Part shown: in pieces, positions 6,151 through 13,441 of the stretch | Layout: each line of letters begins with the position of its first letter | How positions within the stretch are numbered: position 1 is the first letter of the stretch | The notes under the pieces: model-generated | The model's database searches: none | Told to the model about the DNA's origin: nothing | The model's input: only the letters and a program-made list of their open reading frames with translations | Position numbers and translations under genes: made by a program | Origin: a virus | Virus record (IMG/VR): IMGVR_UViG_3300031622_000010 | Span: 1 to 30,493 of that record | Length of the DNA stretch: 30,493 nucleotides | Reading direction: 5' to 3' (one strand)

Positions 6151-6899
6151 GCTCTGGCCCTCCTTTCTTGCACTGCCCAGCTGCCCCACTGGTCAGCAAT
6201 CGCGTCAGCAATACCTCCATAAAACTTGCTCCGTTTTTTCCAACGGTCAGCGCTGGGCGCCATGTTGTGGCACTCTGCCCGTGCTGTCGAACCATCGAGC
6301 GTTCCAGTGGGCTTGAGCTTTGGCAAATTGCGCAGCCAAAAGCATGTGCGCTTTTTGACGTTATCAGCGCCAGCATCATTGCGCCCGAACTGCCAAGGCT
6401 GGACGGACTGCGAGAATTGCTTAAAATTTCTAATGCGTTCTTTTGCGTGGCGGTGGATCACTGGGTTCTCGATAGCGAGGCACGGAACGTCAGCGTTCCA
6501 CAGATCAGAAAACAACGCGCAGCCCTCGTCCAGTTCGCTCCACATCTGTTCTAATGTTTTGTTGGGTGGTGCTTTATGCAGCCACCTGACGCCAGAGTTG
6601 CACAATCTGGTGCAAGGTGGGTGGGCGATCATAACAAGGTCAAAGGTTTCCCGCGCTAGAACATTGCGCACATCATCTTGCATGTGCCGATTGGTCTGGG
6701 TGTCTGCTGGCAAAACATCACAAGACCAAGCGTCAAACCCAGCCCTCTCGAACGCGCTGCGTACAATGCCGGAAGTCTCACAACCTACCAAAACCTTGGT
6801 TGCGGCGTTTGCCTCAAGGATTAACTGTTCGAGGTCGGTCTGGCGCTCCCCAACTTGGGAAGCGCTGCCGTTATTAAACATATCTAATTGGTCGAGCAT
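6147..6899 (-). CDS. C5-cytosine DNA methyltransferase-like protein
   Basis: A 250-aa protein, starting at the ATG at 6899 that overlaps the previous stop (TGATG). After about 34 residues it shows the S-adenosylmethionine motif VLVGCETSGIVRSAFERAGF, then an acidic strand end (CDVLP). The catalytic loop is HPPCTRLCNSG (motif IV, nucleophilic Cys in PPC), and an AIENPVIHRHA segment stands where classical enzymes have ENV. It is shorter than typical C5 enzymes (over 300 aa) and belongs to a divergent phage group. No restriction nuclease lies nearby, so the likely role is protecting phage DNA from host enzymes. The target sequence cannot be read from the protein. Confidence 0.85.
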   Translation of the reverse strand: MLDQLDMFNNGSASQVGERQTDLEQLILEANAATKVLVGCETSGIVRSAFERAGFDAWSCDVLPADTQTNRHMQDDVRNVLARETFDLVMIAHPPCTRLCNSGVRWLHKAPPNKTLEQMWSELDEGCALFSDLWNADVPCLAIENPVIHRHAKERIRNFKQFSQSVQPWQFGRNDAGADNVKKRTCFWLRNLPKLKPTGTLDGSTARAECHNMAPSADRWKKRSKFYGGIADAIADQWGSWAVQERRARA

Positions 6900-7207
6900 C
6901 ACATCACCGCCAATTCTAAAGCGTGGGATTGAATGCGCTCGATGCTGTCCCAGCTTCGAACGTCACTGCGTGTGCAGCTTCTCTCGGTAATGTTCCATTC
7001 AATATCGCGGATCTTGGATGCGTTGTGCAATTTGTAGGCATCGCAATCCTCTTCAAGTGCAAATACGCGCTTACCATCAATTACACTGGTATAGCTGAAA
7101 TGGCTAAAGTCTTCAGCTGTAAGGCCAGTTAGTTTAACTGAGCTTTCGGATACAACTAACCAACCGTGGCCAGCGTCACTTTCGTGCAATATATTTATAG
7201 TGTTCAT
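6899..7207 (-). CDS. Unknown protein with a DAGHGWL motif, first gene of minus operon
   Basis: A 102-aa protein with GGAG seven bases before its ATG. Its N-terminal part contains ESDAGHGWLVVSESSVKLTGL, a motif that I recall from many uncharacterised phage and plasmid proteins (xDPGHGWLxV). The middle has SVIDGKRVFALEEDCDAYKL. No catalytic function is known to me. As the first gene after the divergent promoter it should be made early with the methyltransferase behind it. Confidence 0.75.
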   Translation of the reverse strand: MNTINILHESDAGHGWLVVSESSVKLTGLTAEDFSHFSYTSVIDGKRVFALEEDCDAYKLHNASKIRDIEWNITERSCTRSDVRSWDSIERIQSHALELAVM

Positions 7208-7252
7208 TGTTTCGCTCCATTTTGTTTACGCAGCTGCCGCGCTGCTGTCTGC

Positions 7253-7280
7253 ATTGTACACTTTGTCCGGTGTTGTTCAA
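7253..7280 (-). promoter_or_regulatory. Minus-strand sigma70-type promoter
   Basis: On the minus strand TTGAAC (7280-7275) and TACAAT (7258-7253) are separated by 16 bp, with 4/6 and 5/6 matches to consensus. It is placed 45 bases before the first ATG of the minus operon. Confidence 0.55.
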
Positions 7281-7284
7281 CAAC
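7272..7284. promoter_or_regulatory. Palindromic operator candidate between divergent promoters
   Basis: GTTGTT-C-AACAAC is a perfect 13-bp palindrome that covers the -35 boxes of both divergent promoters. A dimeric regulator bound here would control both directions at once. No regulator gene is recognised close by apart from the zinc-ribbon and SymE-like proteins. Confidence 0.5.
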
Positions 7285-7301
7285 TTTCGACGGCCTACAA
7301 T
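7273..7301 (+). promoter_or_regulatory. Plus-strand promoter for the small terminase gene
   Basis: TTGTTC (7273-7278) and TACAAT (7296-7301) are 17 bp apart, with a good -10 box and a poor -35 box. It points toward the gene at 7332 and overlaps the minus-strand promoter at the -35 region. The weak -35 box suggests need of an activator, or may mean that it is not used. Confidence 0.4.
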
Positions 7302-7331
7302 ATAGCCAGCAAATTGGAGGAATTGGCTGCA

Positions 7332-7793
7332 ATGCAATTAACGAGAAAAAGGACGATTACCGATCAGCAAAAATCATTCGTTGATTACGTGGTCGCAGAA
7401 CAAAAGAACCCAACGGAAGCCGCTCGGTTGGCTGGGTATGCGCATCCAAAGCAAAGCGCATATATATTGACCAGAAATCCAGCTGTTGCCACCTTATTGC
7501 GGCAAAGCCGACAAACGATGTACCAAACCGATCTGGCCAGCTTGGCGGCTCACACACTGAAAAACGTCATGAAAGATGTGGATGCACCAGCATCGGCCAA
7601 AGTATCGGCCGCTCGAACGGCTCTGGAACTTGCTGGTGATCTGGGCAAGAATGCAATTGACCAGGCTAATGGTAAAAGTCTGGCTGAGATGTCGCCAGAC
7701 GAACTAAGCAGCCTCATCGATACTTGGGAAGGCGAGCGCGCGGCGAAGGCAAAAGACGTGTCAGCGCAACCAACAGCGCAAGAACTGTTGTAA
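7332..7793 (+). CDS. terS: Terminase small subunit
   Basis: A 153-aa protein that should recognise phage DNA for packaging and feed it to the large subunit. The N-terminal segment TITDQQKSFVDYVVAEQKNP-TEAARLAGYAHPKQSA...LTRNPAVATLLRQ follows the Terminase_2 pattern, including the helix-turn-helix region. A helical oligomerisation part and an acidic/charged tail follow (LAEMSPDELSSLIDTWEGER). I chose the ATG at 7332, 11 bases after GGAGG; upstream in-frame starts would run through the divergent promoter region. Unusually it stands about 7.5 kb before terL, with fibre and lysis genes between. Confidence 0.8.
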   Translation: MQLTRKRTITDQQKSFVDYVVAEQKNPTEAARLAGYAHPKQSAYILTRNPAVATLLRQSRQTMYQTDLASLAAHTLKNVMKDVDAPASAKVSAARTALELAGDLGKNAIDQANGKSLAEMSPDELSSLIDTWEGERAAKAKDVSAQPTAQELL

Positions 7794-8070
7794 GCTGCTG
7801 TTGTTATGATGTTTGATTAGTGCCATCCGCACCAATCACGCATTGCGGAGGGGAAGGAACGCGCGCAACGCACCCAAGCGCGACCCGCGAACCCGACCCA
7901 CCCCCCTGGGGTGTCCGAGAGTTGGCGGCTTGTCCATCATCGGCTCACGCATAAATTTTACGGAAATCTCAATCTTTGTCGTCTTTGTTGATTGAGGCGC
8001 GCAACAGGGTTATACTGTTCACAGAACAAACGACAACAGACCGATGAATATCATGGAAGTGTAATCAGGC
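7794..8070. other. Non-coding gap after terS
   Basis: This 277-base gap has no convincing gene. Its first half is strongly C-rich on the plus strand and contains the inverted repeat CACCCC-CCT-GGGGTG (7899-7913), with no T run after it. Its second half carries a promoter (listed separately). Because packaging start sites often lie in or beside terS, this region is a reasonable candidate for a pac or cos element, which is speculation. Confidence 0.5.
7988..8016 (+). promoter_or_regulatory. Sigma70-type promoter for the fibre/late genes
   Basis: TTGATT (7988-7993) and TATACT (8011-8016) have an ideal 17-bp spacing and match consensus at 4/6 and 5/6. Transcription would start about 50 bases before the gene at 8071 and run into the tail-fibre and lysis genes. 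Confidence 0.65.
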
Positions 8071-8244
8071 ATGAGTTTATATAAAAACATTAATGCGCGT
8101 AAGGCCAACAACACCAGTAGGCCCAAGTCCAAGAGTACCGTTAGTGCCTCTAATTACGCTGATATGAAGGCTGGTTTCCCGAAAAGCACGAAGAACAAGG
8201 CAAAGAAGAGATCTTCGATGTCCAAGGCAATGGGTTACGCCTAA
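8071..8244 (+). CDS. 57-aa basic phage protein, unknown
   Basis: A small Lys/Arg/Ser-rich protein (MSLYKNINARKANNTSRPKS, then a second basic run KSTKNKAKKRSSMSKAMGYA). I recall similar short basic proteins starting M-x-L-Y-x-N-I in marine phages, usually near structural genes and without assigned function. The charge suggests DNA or capsid-interior binding. The ribosome site is modest (GGAAG at 8055). It is the first gene after the late promoter and lies 39 bases before the tail fibre. Confidence 0.75.
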   Translation: MSLYKNINARKANNTSRPKSKSTVSASNYADMKAGFPKSTKNKAKKRSSMSKAMGYA

Positions 8245-8283
8245 CGGATGGCGTGAAACCTATCGAATTAAACGGAGAGATTA

Positions 8284-10155
8284 ATGGCCCAACCGCGCGA
8301 TTATACCCGCCAGCACGATTTCAGCGATTTTCAGACGACGAGTCCAGCCGAACCGTTACGCGGCACACAGGTTGATGCTGAGTTAGACAATGTAAAGCTG
8401 ACGCTCGATGATTTAAACACTAACATTGGGCTTATCCAGCGGGACGACGGTAAGCTTGGCAACGCTTCTGTCCACAAGGATGCGTTTGACACTGGTTCTT
8501 TGGCCTTGATGTCTACTGGCAGTTACACGCCACGCGGTGATTGGGTTACAAGCACTGCTTATGTTGTTGGTGATTTGGTTGATTTTAACGACTCGACGTT
8601 TTTGGCGACTACGGCTCACACTGCTGCTGCTTCTTTTTCTGCTGACTCTGCTTATTGGATATTGCTTGCGAACGCGGCTATTTCGGGTGCTAATTTTGCG
8701 GTAGACAAGTTTGAGGGCAACGGTTCCACGACTGCTTTCACTTTGACGTATAATTATACTGGCAATGAGGCGGTACAAGTTTATGTCAACGGCGCGCTTC
8801 GCAATCCTGGTGATGATTATACTATAAGCGGCACGACATTGACGTTTTTTACAGCCCCTAGCGCCCCTGCTGTAAGTGGCAATGAGAACGTCATTGCTTG
8901 GGGGCCACCTGTTGTTACTCAGGCGGCGGCTAATGCTGCGGCGGCTTCTGCGTCTAACAGTGGTGGGTTTGCTGACGAGAGTGAGCGGTGGGCCAGTAAG
9001 GTTGATGGCATTGTTGAGACTACGGATTATTCGTCCAAGGCTTATGCTGTTGGGGGTACGGGTGTTAGCACTGGGTCTGGATCATCGAAGGATTGGGCGA
9101 CCAAGACCGGCGGCACGGTAGGCAATACGAGTGAGTATTCATCGAAGAAACATGCTGCGGATAGTTCAGCTAGTGCCAGTGCGTCAGAAACGTCTAAGTT
9201 GGCGAGTGTTGCGGCACAGGCGGCTGCGGAGACTGCTGAGACGAATGCTGAAACGGCAGAGACAAATTCTGCGGCATCTGCGTCTGCTTCTCAGGTTTCT
9301 CGTTTAGCTAGTGTTGCGGCGCAAGGTTTGTCGGAGACAGCGCAAACGGCTTCTGAAACGGCTCTTGCGAATGCTACAACCCAAACTGGACTTGCCACTG
9401 CTCAAGTTGCTTTGGCTACTACTCAGGCTAGTACAGCAACAACTCAAGCGAGTACGGCAACAACTCAAGCTGGTATTGCGACGACCAAAGCTGCTGAAGC
9501 GGCGGCTAGTGCTGCGTCTATAACGGATGAAGAGGCGAATGCAGCGGCTAGTGCTACAGCGGCGTCTGGTTCAGCAACAAGTGCCGCGAATAGCGCGGCG
9601 TCTGCTGCTACTGCGCTAGATAACTTTGAGGATAAATACTTAGGTTCTTTAGCTTCAGAACCCACAACGGATTTAGACGGTAACGCGCTTGTTTCTGGGG
9701 CGCTTTACTTCAGCCAATCATCTAGCTCGATGCAAGTTTACGATGGGGCTAATTGGATTGCTGCATCAAGTGCTGGTGTCTCTTCGCTTAACCTTTTTGA
9801 GTACACAGCGACTGCTAGTCAGACCACGTTTAGCGGTACAGATGATAATGGTTTAGCCATGTCGTTTATCGCTGGAAATAACATCTTTGCGTTGAATGGT
9901 ATTATTCTAGACCCTTCTGATTTTAACGATACATCAGGAACATCAGTTGTTCTTGCTGATGCGGCGGTAGTTGGCGACTTGCTCAATGCCTACTGCTTCA
10001 AATCGTTTACTGTTGCTGACACGGTTAGCGCGTCAGGTGGCGGTACGTTCAGCGGCAACGTGACGGTCAACGGAACACTAACAGCAACTACATTTTCACC
10101 AGACTTCGCGGCACAGATAGCTGACGTTGAAGCATTAGCCTTAGCAGGGATGTAA
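8284..10155 (+). CDS. Tail fibre protein (main shaft)
   Basis: A 623-aa fibre with GGAGAG upstream. Residues 1-65 (MAQPRDYTRQHDFSDF...GTQVDAELDNVK...LIQRDDGKLGNASV) are a standard podovirus fibre/tail-attachment start. Residues 84-130 (GDWVTSTAYVVGDLVDFND...SAYW) resemble a carbohydrate-binding CBM5/12-like module. Residues 140-206 form a beta module (FEGNGSTTAFTLTY...VYVNGALRNPGDDYTISG), and a related unit recurs near the C-terminus (TTFSG...FALNGIILDPSDF). Between them is a long Ala/Ser/Thr-rich coiled-coil shaft with six clean heptads at about 365-406. It ends with a Gly-rich GTFSGNVTVNGTL segment. It binds the tail and presents the distal fibre proteins encoded next. Confidence 0.88.
   Translation: MAQPRDYTRQHDFSDFQTTSPAEPLRGTQVDAELDNVKLTLDDLNTNIGLIQRDDGKLGNASVHKDAFDTGSLALMSTGSYTPRGDWVTSTAYVVGDLVDFNDSTFLATTAHTAAASFSADSAYWILLANAAISGANFAVDKFEGNGSTTAFTLTYNYTGNEAVQVYVNGALRNPGDDYTISGTTLTFFTAPSAPAVSGNENVIAWGPPVVTQAAANAAAASASNSGGFADESERWASKVDGIVETTDYSSKAYAVGGTGVSTGSGSSKDWATKTGGTVGNTSEYSSKKHAADSSASASASETSKLASVAAQAAAETAETNAETAETNSAASASASQVSRLASVAAQGLSETAQTASETALANATTQTGLATAQVALATTQASTATTQASTATTQAGIATTKAAEAAASAASITDEEANAAASATAASGSATSAANSAASAATALDNFEDKYLGSLASEPTTDLDGNALVSGALYFSQSSSSMQVYDGANWIAASSAGVSSLNLFEYTATASQTTFSGTDDNGLAMSFIAGNNIFALNGIILDPSDFNDTSGTSVVLADAAVVGDLLNAYCFKSFTVADTVSASGGGTFSGNVTVNGTLTATTFSPDFAAQIADVEALALAGM
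9376..9501 (+). repeat. Six 21-base heptad repeats in the fibre shaft
   Basis: Six successive 21-base units encode TTQTGLA, TAQVALA, TTQASTA, TTQASTA, TTQAGIA and TTKAAEA, with the middle units nearly identical in DNA. They form a regular trimeric coiled-coil segment, and slippage here could change fibre length in steps of one heptad. Confidence 0.8.
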
Positions 10156-10158
10156 ACA

Positions 10159-10689
10159 ATGACAATTAATACAACAACACTTGAGGCTAACCTCACAACT
10201 AAAATTAACGCAACATCTGGCACTACAGATGGCAAAGAGTTCTTGCTCTTAGGTAAGGCTGTTGAGGCACTTACTATTCCAGCTTCAGTCTCAGCTATGA
10301 CTACAGCGGGTACTACTCAGGTAGGCTTAGTAACTACAGAGGGAACAACGCAAGTTGCTGCCGTACAAGCGGCGGCTGCAAACTATGCGCTGCTAGTAGA
10401 AAGTATCTATACCGTATCTGGCACAACACCAGCCTTAGACCCTGCTGATGGGACAATTCAGTTTTGGACACTAACCGCTGCCTCAACGCCGACCTTCGAT
10501 TCCACATGGCAAAACGGAGAAAGCGTTACGTTTATGATAGAGGATGGCACTGCTTACGCTATTACTTGGCCTACTACTAATTGGTCTGGTGGAGCAGCCC
10601 CAGCACTAGAAGATGCTGGTCACAACGTAATTGTAATCTGGAAAGCTGGTAATGAGTTTTACGGTGCATTGAGCGGTCTGTACGCATGA
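10159..10689 (+). CDS. Fibre-associated structural protein
   Basis: A 176-aa protein three bases after the fibre gene. The N-terminus (MTINTTTLEANLTTKINATS...DGKEFLLLGKAVEAL) is a helical segment of the sort found in small phage fibre-associated proteins, followed by Thr-rich repeats (MTTAGTTQV, TTEGTTQV). The C-terminal half is a beta-rich domain with aromatic residues (ESVTFMIEDGTAYAITWP...VIVIWKAGNEFYGALSG), seen as a cap domain in many phage tail proteins. It probably extends or caps the fibre. The next gene overlaps its stop (ATGA). Confidence 0.75.
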   Translation: MTINTTTLEANLTTKINATSGTTDGKEFLLLGKAVEALTIPASVSAMTTAGTTQVGLVTTEGTTQVAAVQAAAANYALLVESIYTVSGTTPALDPADGTIQFWTLTAASTPTFDSTWQNGESVTFMIEDGTAYAITWPTTNWSGGAAPALEDAGHNVIVIWKAGNEFYGALSGLYA

Positions 10690-11312
10690 TAAATTTATCT
10701 AATAGGTTGTTGTTAACCACCAGTCCACCACCTTCTATTGAGTATATTACAGGCAGCGTAAAGACTGGTGACATTGTAATTACAAACACTGGAAGTGCAA
10801 CGAGTGCTGACTATAACTATTCAGCACCTAGCTGGACTTTGCTTGGTAAAATTTATGGTGGATTTTGGGCTGGTGGAAGTCTGCCCCAATATAGAAATTG
10901 GGCGGGTTTACATGCTAAAATTATAACATCTGATGGGGAAAGCCTCGCTATTCCTTGGGGCATCAACTATCGCATATATAGGATGCACAAACCTATTCAA
11001 TCCTTTTCTGCTTCTGCGGGTCAAAGCACCAGCCTACCTGCAAATAGAAGTTACAGTGACCCTAATAATGGTACTGACGCATACATAGTTATTGATTACA
11101 CTAAAGTTTGGGCTTCACCCTCCAATAGAACTACAAATATCCAGCCTGACCATAATTCTTCATGGACTAATAATACAATGTATACCAAAGCCTTTCTTAC
11201 TGGCGAAGGGTCAACAGTTAGCCTTTCTGGCCCAAGTACCGATCCTGGACCTTATGGCAATGGCGGTCAACAAAACCCCCAAATCTACACCACTATGACA
11301 CTCTCCGTTTAA
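10686..11312 (+). CDS. Distal fibre/adhesin protein 1
   Basis: A 208-aa protein beginning in the stop of the previous gene. It is rich in Ser, Thr, Asn, Gly and Tyr and probably all beta (VKTGDIVITNTGSATSADYN, then WTLLGKIYGGFWAGG). It lacks signal or membrane segments. Base composition is more AT-rich than the structural genes nearby, which fits a frequently exchanged receptor-binding gene. Followed 12 bases later by a small protein with a chaperone-type C-terminus. No family recognised; the adhesin role is inferred from position and composition. Confidence 0.6.
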   Translation: MINLSNRLLLTTSPPPSIEYITGSVKTGDIVITNTGSATSADYNYSAPSWTLLGKIYGGFWAGGSLPQYRNWAGLHAKIITSDGESLAIPWGINYRIYRMHKPIQSFSASAGQSTSLPANRSYSDPNNGTDAYIVIDYTKVWASPSNRTTNIQPDHNSSWTNNTMYTKAFLTGEGSTVSLSGPSTDPGPYGNGGQQNPQIYTTMTLSV

Positions 11313-11324
11313 AGGAACCTTACA

Positions 11325-11756
11325 ATGTATATTAAAATTACAGATGGTAACCAAACATCTTATTCCATTGGTCAACTTCGCAGAGACAATTCTAATGTCT
11401 CGTTTCCACGCAGTATTTCAGATGCTACGTTAGCAACGTATGGCGTTTACCCTGCGACTACAGGTGATACTCCAAGCCATGACCCATTGGTGCAAGACTT
11501 AGTAACAGCAACAGAAGCTACTCAGGTTGGCGGTGTATGGACATACGTCACAACTGCCCAAGACAAAACTGGTGCTGCTCTTGAAGAAGGTATTCGTCTA
11601 AAGCGCACAGGTCTTCTTATGTCTACTGACCACTACGGCATGAGCGACATGACCATGACCGCTGCTATGACAACATACCGTCAGGCGTTGCGTAATGTCC
11701 CCGCTCAAGCTGGTTTTCCAACTACGATTACTTGGCCCAGCATCGAGGGCGCATAA
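11325..11756 (+). CDS. Tail-fibre assembly chaperone-like protein 1
   Basis: A 143-aa protein with AGGAA before its ATG. The N-terminal half (MYIKITDGNQTSYSIGQLRRDN...FPRSISDATLATYGVYP) is a beta domain I have seen at the start of phage tail-assembly proteins. The C-terminus (MTTYRQALRNVPAQAGFP, then ITWP) matches the ending typical of tail-fibre assembly chaperones (Phage_tail_APC/DUF4376 types). The same ending recurs in the protein at 12912, so the two are partial paralogs. It likely helps trimerise the neighbouring fibre protein. The next gene starts in its stop codon (TAATG). Confidence 0.75.
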   Translation: MYIKITDGNQTSYSIGQLRRDNSNVSFPRSISDATLATYGVYPATTGDTPSHDPLVQDLVTATEATQVGGVWTYVTTAQDKTGAALEEGIRLKRTGLLMSTDHYGMSDMTMTAAMTTYRQALRNVPAQAGFPTTITWPSIEGA

Positions 11757-12901
11757 TGACTAAATCAAAAAACAGAAAAATAGCTGACCTCATCTCCACT
11801 GGCAGCGCGTTTGCTGACGGTTCAGTGGCTGCATCAGAGGTCACTGGCCTTGGTACAGCAGCTACTACAGCAGCAACCGACTATGCTACGGCTGGTCAGG
11901 GTACACTTGCAGCTAGTGCTTTGCAGCCTTCGGGTGATGGTAGTGGTTTAAGCGGAATACTTTTACCCAACGGGTCAGGTGCTAACTTAACTAACCTACC
12001 CATCTCGCCTTCAGTAAATAACATATCTACAGAAGCGTTTGGCGACAGTGGTACATTCACCGCAAAGACTGCTGGAACTTATATAATCCAGCTTGTCGGC
12101 GGAGGTGGCAGCGGTGCATATGGCGCACACCAAACGGCGAATGGAAAAGTATCAATATCAACAGGTGGTTCTGGCGGGGGTTATTCTAGACTAAAAGTGG
12201 CAATGGACGTTGGCGACACTCTAGCAATCGTTATCGGAGGGAGTGGGGCTGCGCCTTCTGGGCAGATAACTGGAAGTTCTAGCTCCGCTGTTGTAAAACA
12301 AGGCAACGCTGGTGGTAACTCGACCTGTCAAGGAAGCAACATTGGCGCAGGGAACGTAACAGTCAACATGGCGGCAAACGGCGGCGGTGGTGGCAACGCG
12401 CAAGCTTACACTGCTGGTGGCAGCACTGCCCTTTCATTGGACAGTGATGCTGGCGGAACAGCGTCAGGTGGCGATATAAATTATACTGGTGGGCAATCGA
12501 AAGCTAGTGGTAATACTGGCTACACATCGGGTCTTACGCAAGAACCTGCAAGTTTTAGTTTGTATTCTAATGGTAGCGGCGACCAAGTTGGCTTACAATC
12601 TCACGGAATAAATATTGGCTCTGTCGGCAATGCTAACGCAGGTGAATACCCAGCGTCATTACTGTTGTACCAAATAAAAGAAATCGTCGCTATGCCATTT
12701 TCGGAAGGTGGCATTAACGCAGTGCAGCCTTTTATAGCAAACTCAATTTATGCTTCTGGTCAAAACAAAGAATATAGAACAATGCAAGGTGGTCGCGGGT
12801 GCGGCGGCGGAAGCGGATACTGTTATTACGGAAACTCCTACATGTATGGCTCTTCTGGAGGCCAAGGTTTTTGTTACATCACGCTATTTGGCACACTTTA
12901 G
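11756..12901 (+). CDS. Glycine-rich distal fibre/adhesin protein 2
   Basis: A 381-aa protein starting at the ATG that overlaps the preceding stop. Residues 1-85 are an Ala/Thr/Gly-rich connector (VTGLGTAATTAATDYATAGQ...LPNGSGANLTNLP), as in many fibre tips. A beta segment (SGTFTAKTAGTYIIQLVGGG) leads into repeated poly-glycine stretches (GGGGSG, GGSGGG, NGGGGGN, GGRGCGGGSG). Four cysteines occur, three of them in the last 40 residues. Poly-glycine helices packed as a sandwich form the receptor-binding tip of T4-type gp38 adhesins, and this protein may work in the same way. It is followed by its own chaperone-like gene. Confidence 0.75.
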   Translation: MTKSKNRKIADLISTGSAFADGSVAASEVTGLGTAATTAATDYATAGQGTLAASALQPSGDGSGLSGILLPNGSGANLTNLPISPSVNNISTEAFGDSGTFTAKTAGTYIIQLVGGGGSGAYGAHQTANGKVSISTGGSGGGYSRLKVAMDVGDTLAIVIGGSGAAPSGQITGSSSSAVVKQGNAGGNSTCQGSNIGAGNVTVNMAANGGGGGNAQAYTAGGSTALSLDSDAGGTASGGDINYTGGQSKASGNTGYTSGLTQEPASFSLYSNGSGDQVGLQSHGINIGSVGNANAGEYPASLLLYQIKEIVAMPFSEGGINAVQPFIANSIYASGQNKEYRTMQGGRGCGGGSGYCYYGNSYMYGSSGGQGFCYITLFGTL

Positions 12902-12911
12902 GAGATATGAA

Positions 12912-13244
12912 ATGCAATTAGCACAAATAACTGACAACGTAGTTACAAACATTATTGCCGTTGACCCTTCTGACATACCTGACTTTTGTACAGATTGGCC
13001 TGATGCAACGCACTTAAAAATGGGACAGACGTATGATGCGGATGTTGTGGCTGCGCTTATTCTTGAAGAAGATACATCAGATGCTCGTTTACTGAGGAAT
13101 ACACTTCTATCCGAAACCGATTGGTGGGCTGTAGCAGATCGAACAATGACTGACGCAGAGAAGAATTATCGTTCTTTGCTGAGATTTGTTCCACAGCAAG
13201 CTGGTTTCCCAACTACCATTTCATGGCCCACTAAGCCTGAGTAA
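12912..13244 (+). CDS. Tail-fibre assembly chaperone-like protein 2
   Basis: A 110-aa protein; I chose the ATG at 12912, which has GGAG seven bases upstream, over an earlier in-frame start inside the fibre gene. The C-terminal half (LRNTLLSETDWWAVADRTMT...NYRSLLRFVPQQAGFP, then ISWP) follows the Phage_tail_APC family closely, including the RNxLLxxxDWW motif. The N-terminus (MQLAQITDNVVTNIIAVDPS) is a short beta start. It should assist folding of the glycine-rich fibre encoded immediately before it. Its stop overlaps the next start (TAATG). Confidence 0.85.
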   Translation: MQLAQITDNVVTNIIAVDPSDIPDFCTDWPDATHLKMGQTYDADVVAALILEEDTSDARLLRNTLLSETDWWAVADRTMTDAEKNYRSLLRFVPQQAGFPTTISWPTKPE

Positions 13245-13441
13245 TGGCTGAAGAAAGAACAGCGGCTTCGTCGCATGACCGCATTGATGAAATAGAGAAG
13301 GATATGGTGGCGATGGAAGCGGTGCTGAAATATCAGTTTAAAGATTTGTTTTTTCGCGTGAAACGAATGGAAGGTATCATGCTTGCTGCCGCTGGCGCGA
13401 TTATAGCGCTCCTTGTCGCAGTTTTGATGAAGATGGGCTGA
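13244..13441 (+). CDS. Small coiled-coil membrane protein, XhlA-like
   Basis: A 65-aa protein with a charged helical N-terminus (HDRIDEIEKDMVAMEAVLKY) and one C-terminal membrane span at about residues 45-62 (IMLAAAGAIIALLVAVLM). This matches the plan of haemolysin XhlA-type proteins, which sit in phage lysis cassettes and help the holin. The following gene starts in its stop (TGATG). The family match is by layout only. A tail-tape anchor is less likely. Confidence 0.65.
   Translation: MAEERTAASSHDRIDEIEKDMVAMEAVLKYQFKDLFFRVKRMEGIMLAAAGAIIALLVAVLMKMG

Noticed and set aside
5644-6990. Several long plus-strand frames across the minus operon
   Set aside because: The minus strand has ribosome sites, coupled overlaps and recognisable methyltransferase motifs; the plus frames have none.
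7200-7331. Longer terS start at 7200
   Set aside because: It would translate through both divergent promoters and add a hydrophobic N-terminus foreign to small terminases; the ATG at 7332 has GGAGG upstream.
7899-7913. CACCCC/GGGGTG hairpin as terminator of terS
   Set aside because: It is over 100 bases after the stop and is followed by GC-rich sequence, not T residues.
7813-7995. 60-codon plus-strand frame in the terS-fibre gap
   Set aside because: It starts at TTG without a ribosome site and encodes a biased Arg/Pro run from the C-rich strip; it also runs into the promoter.
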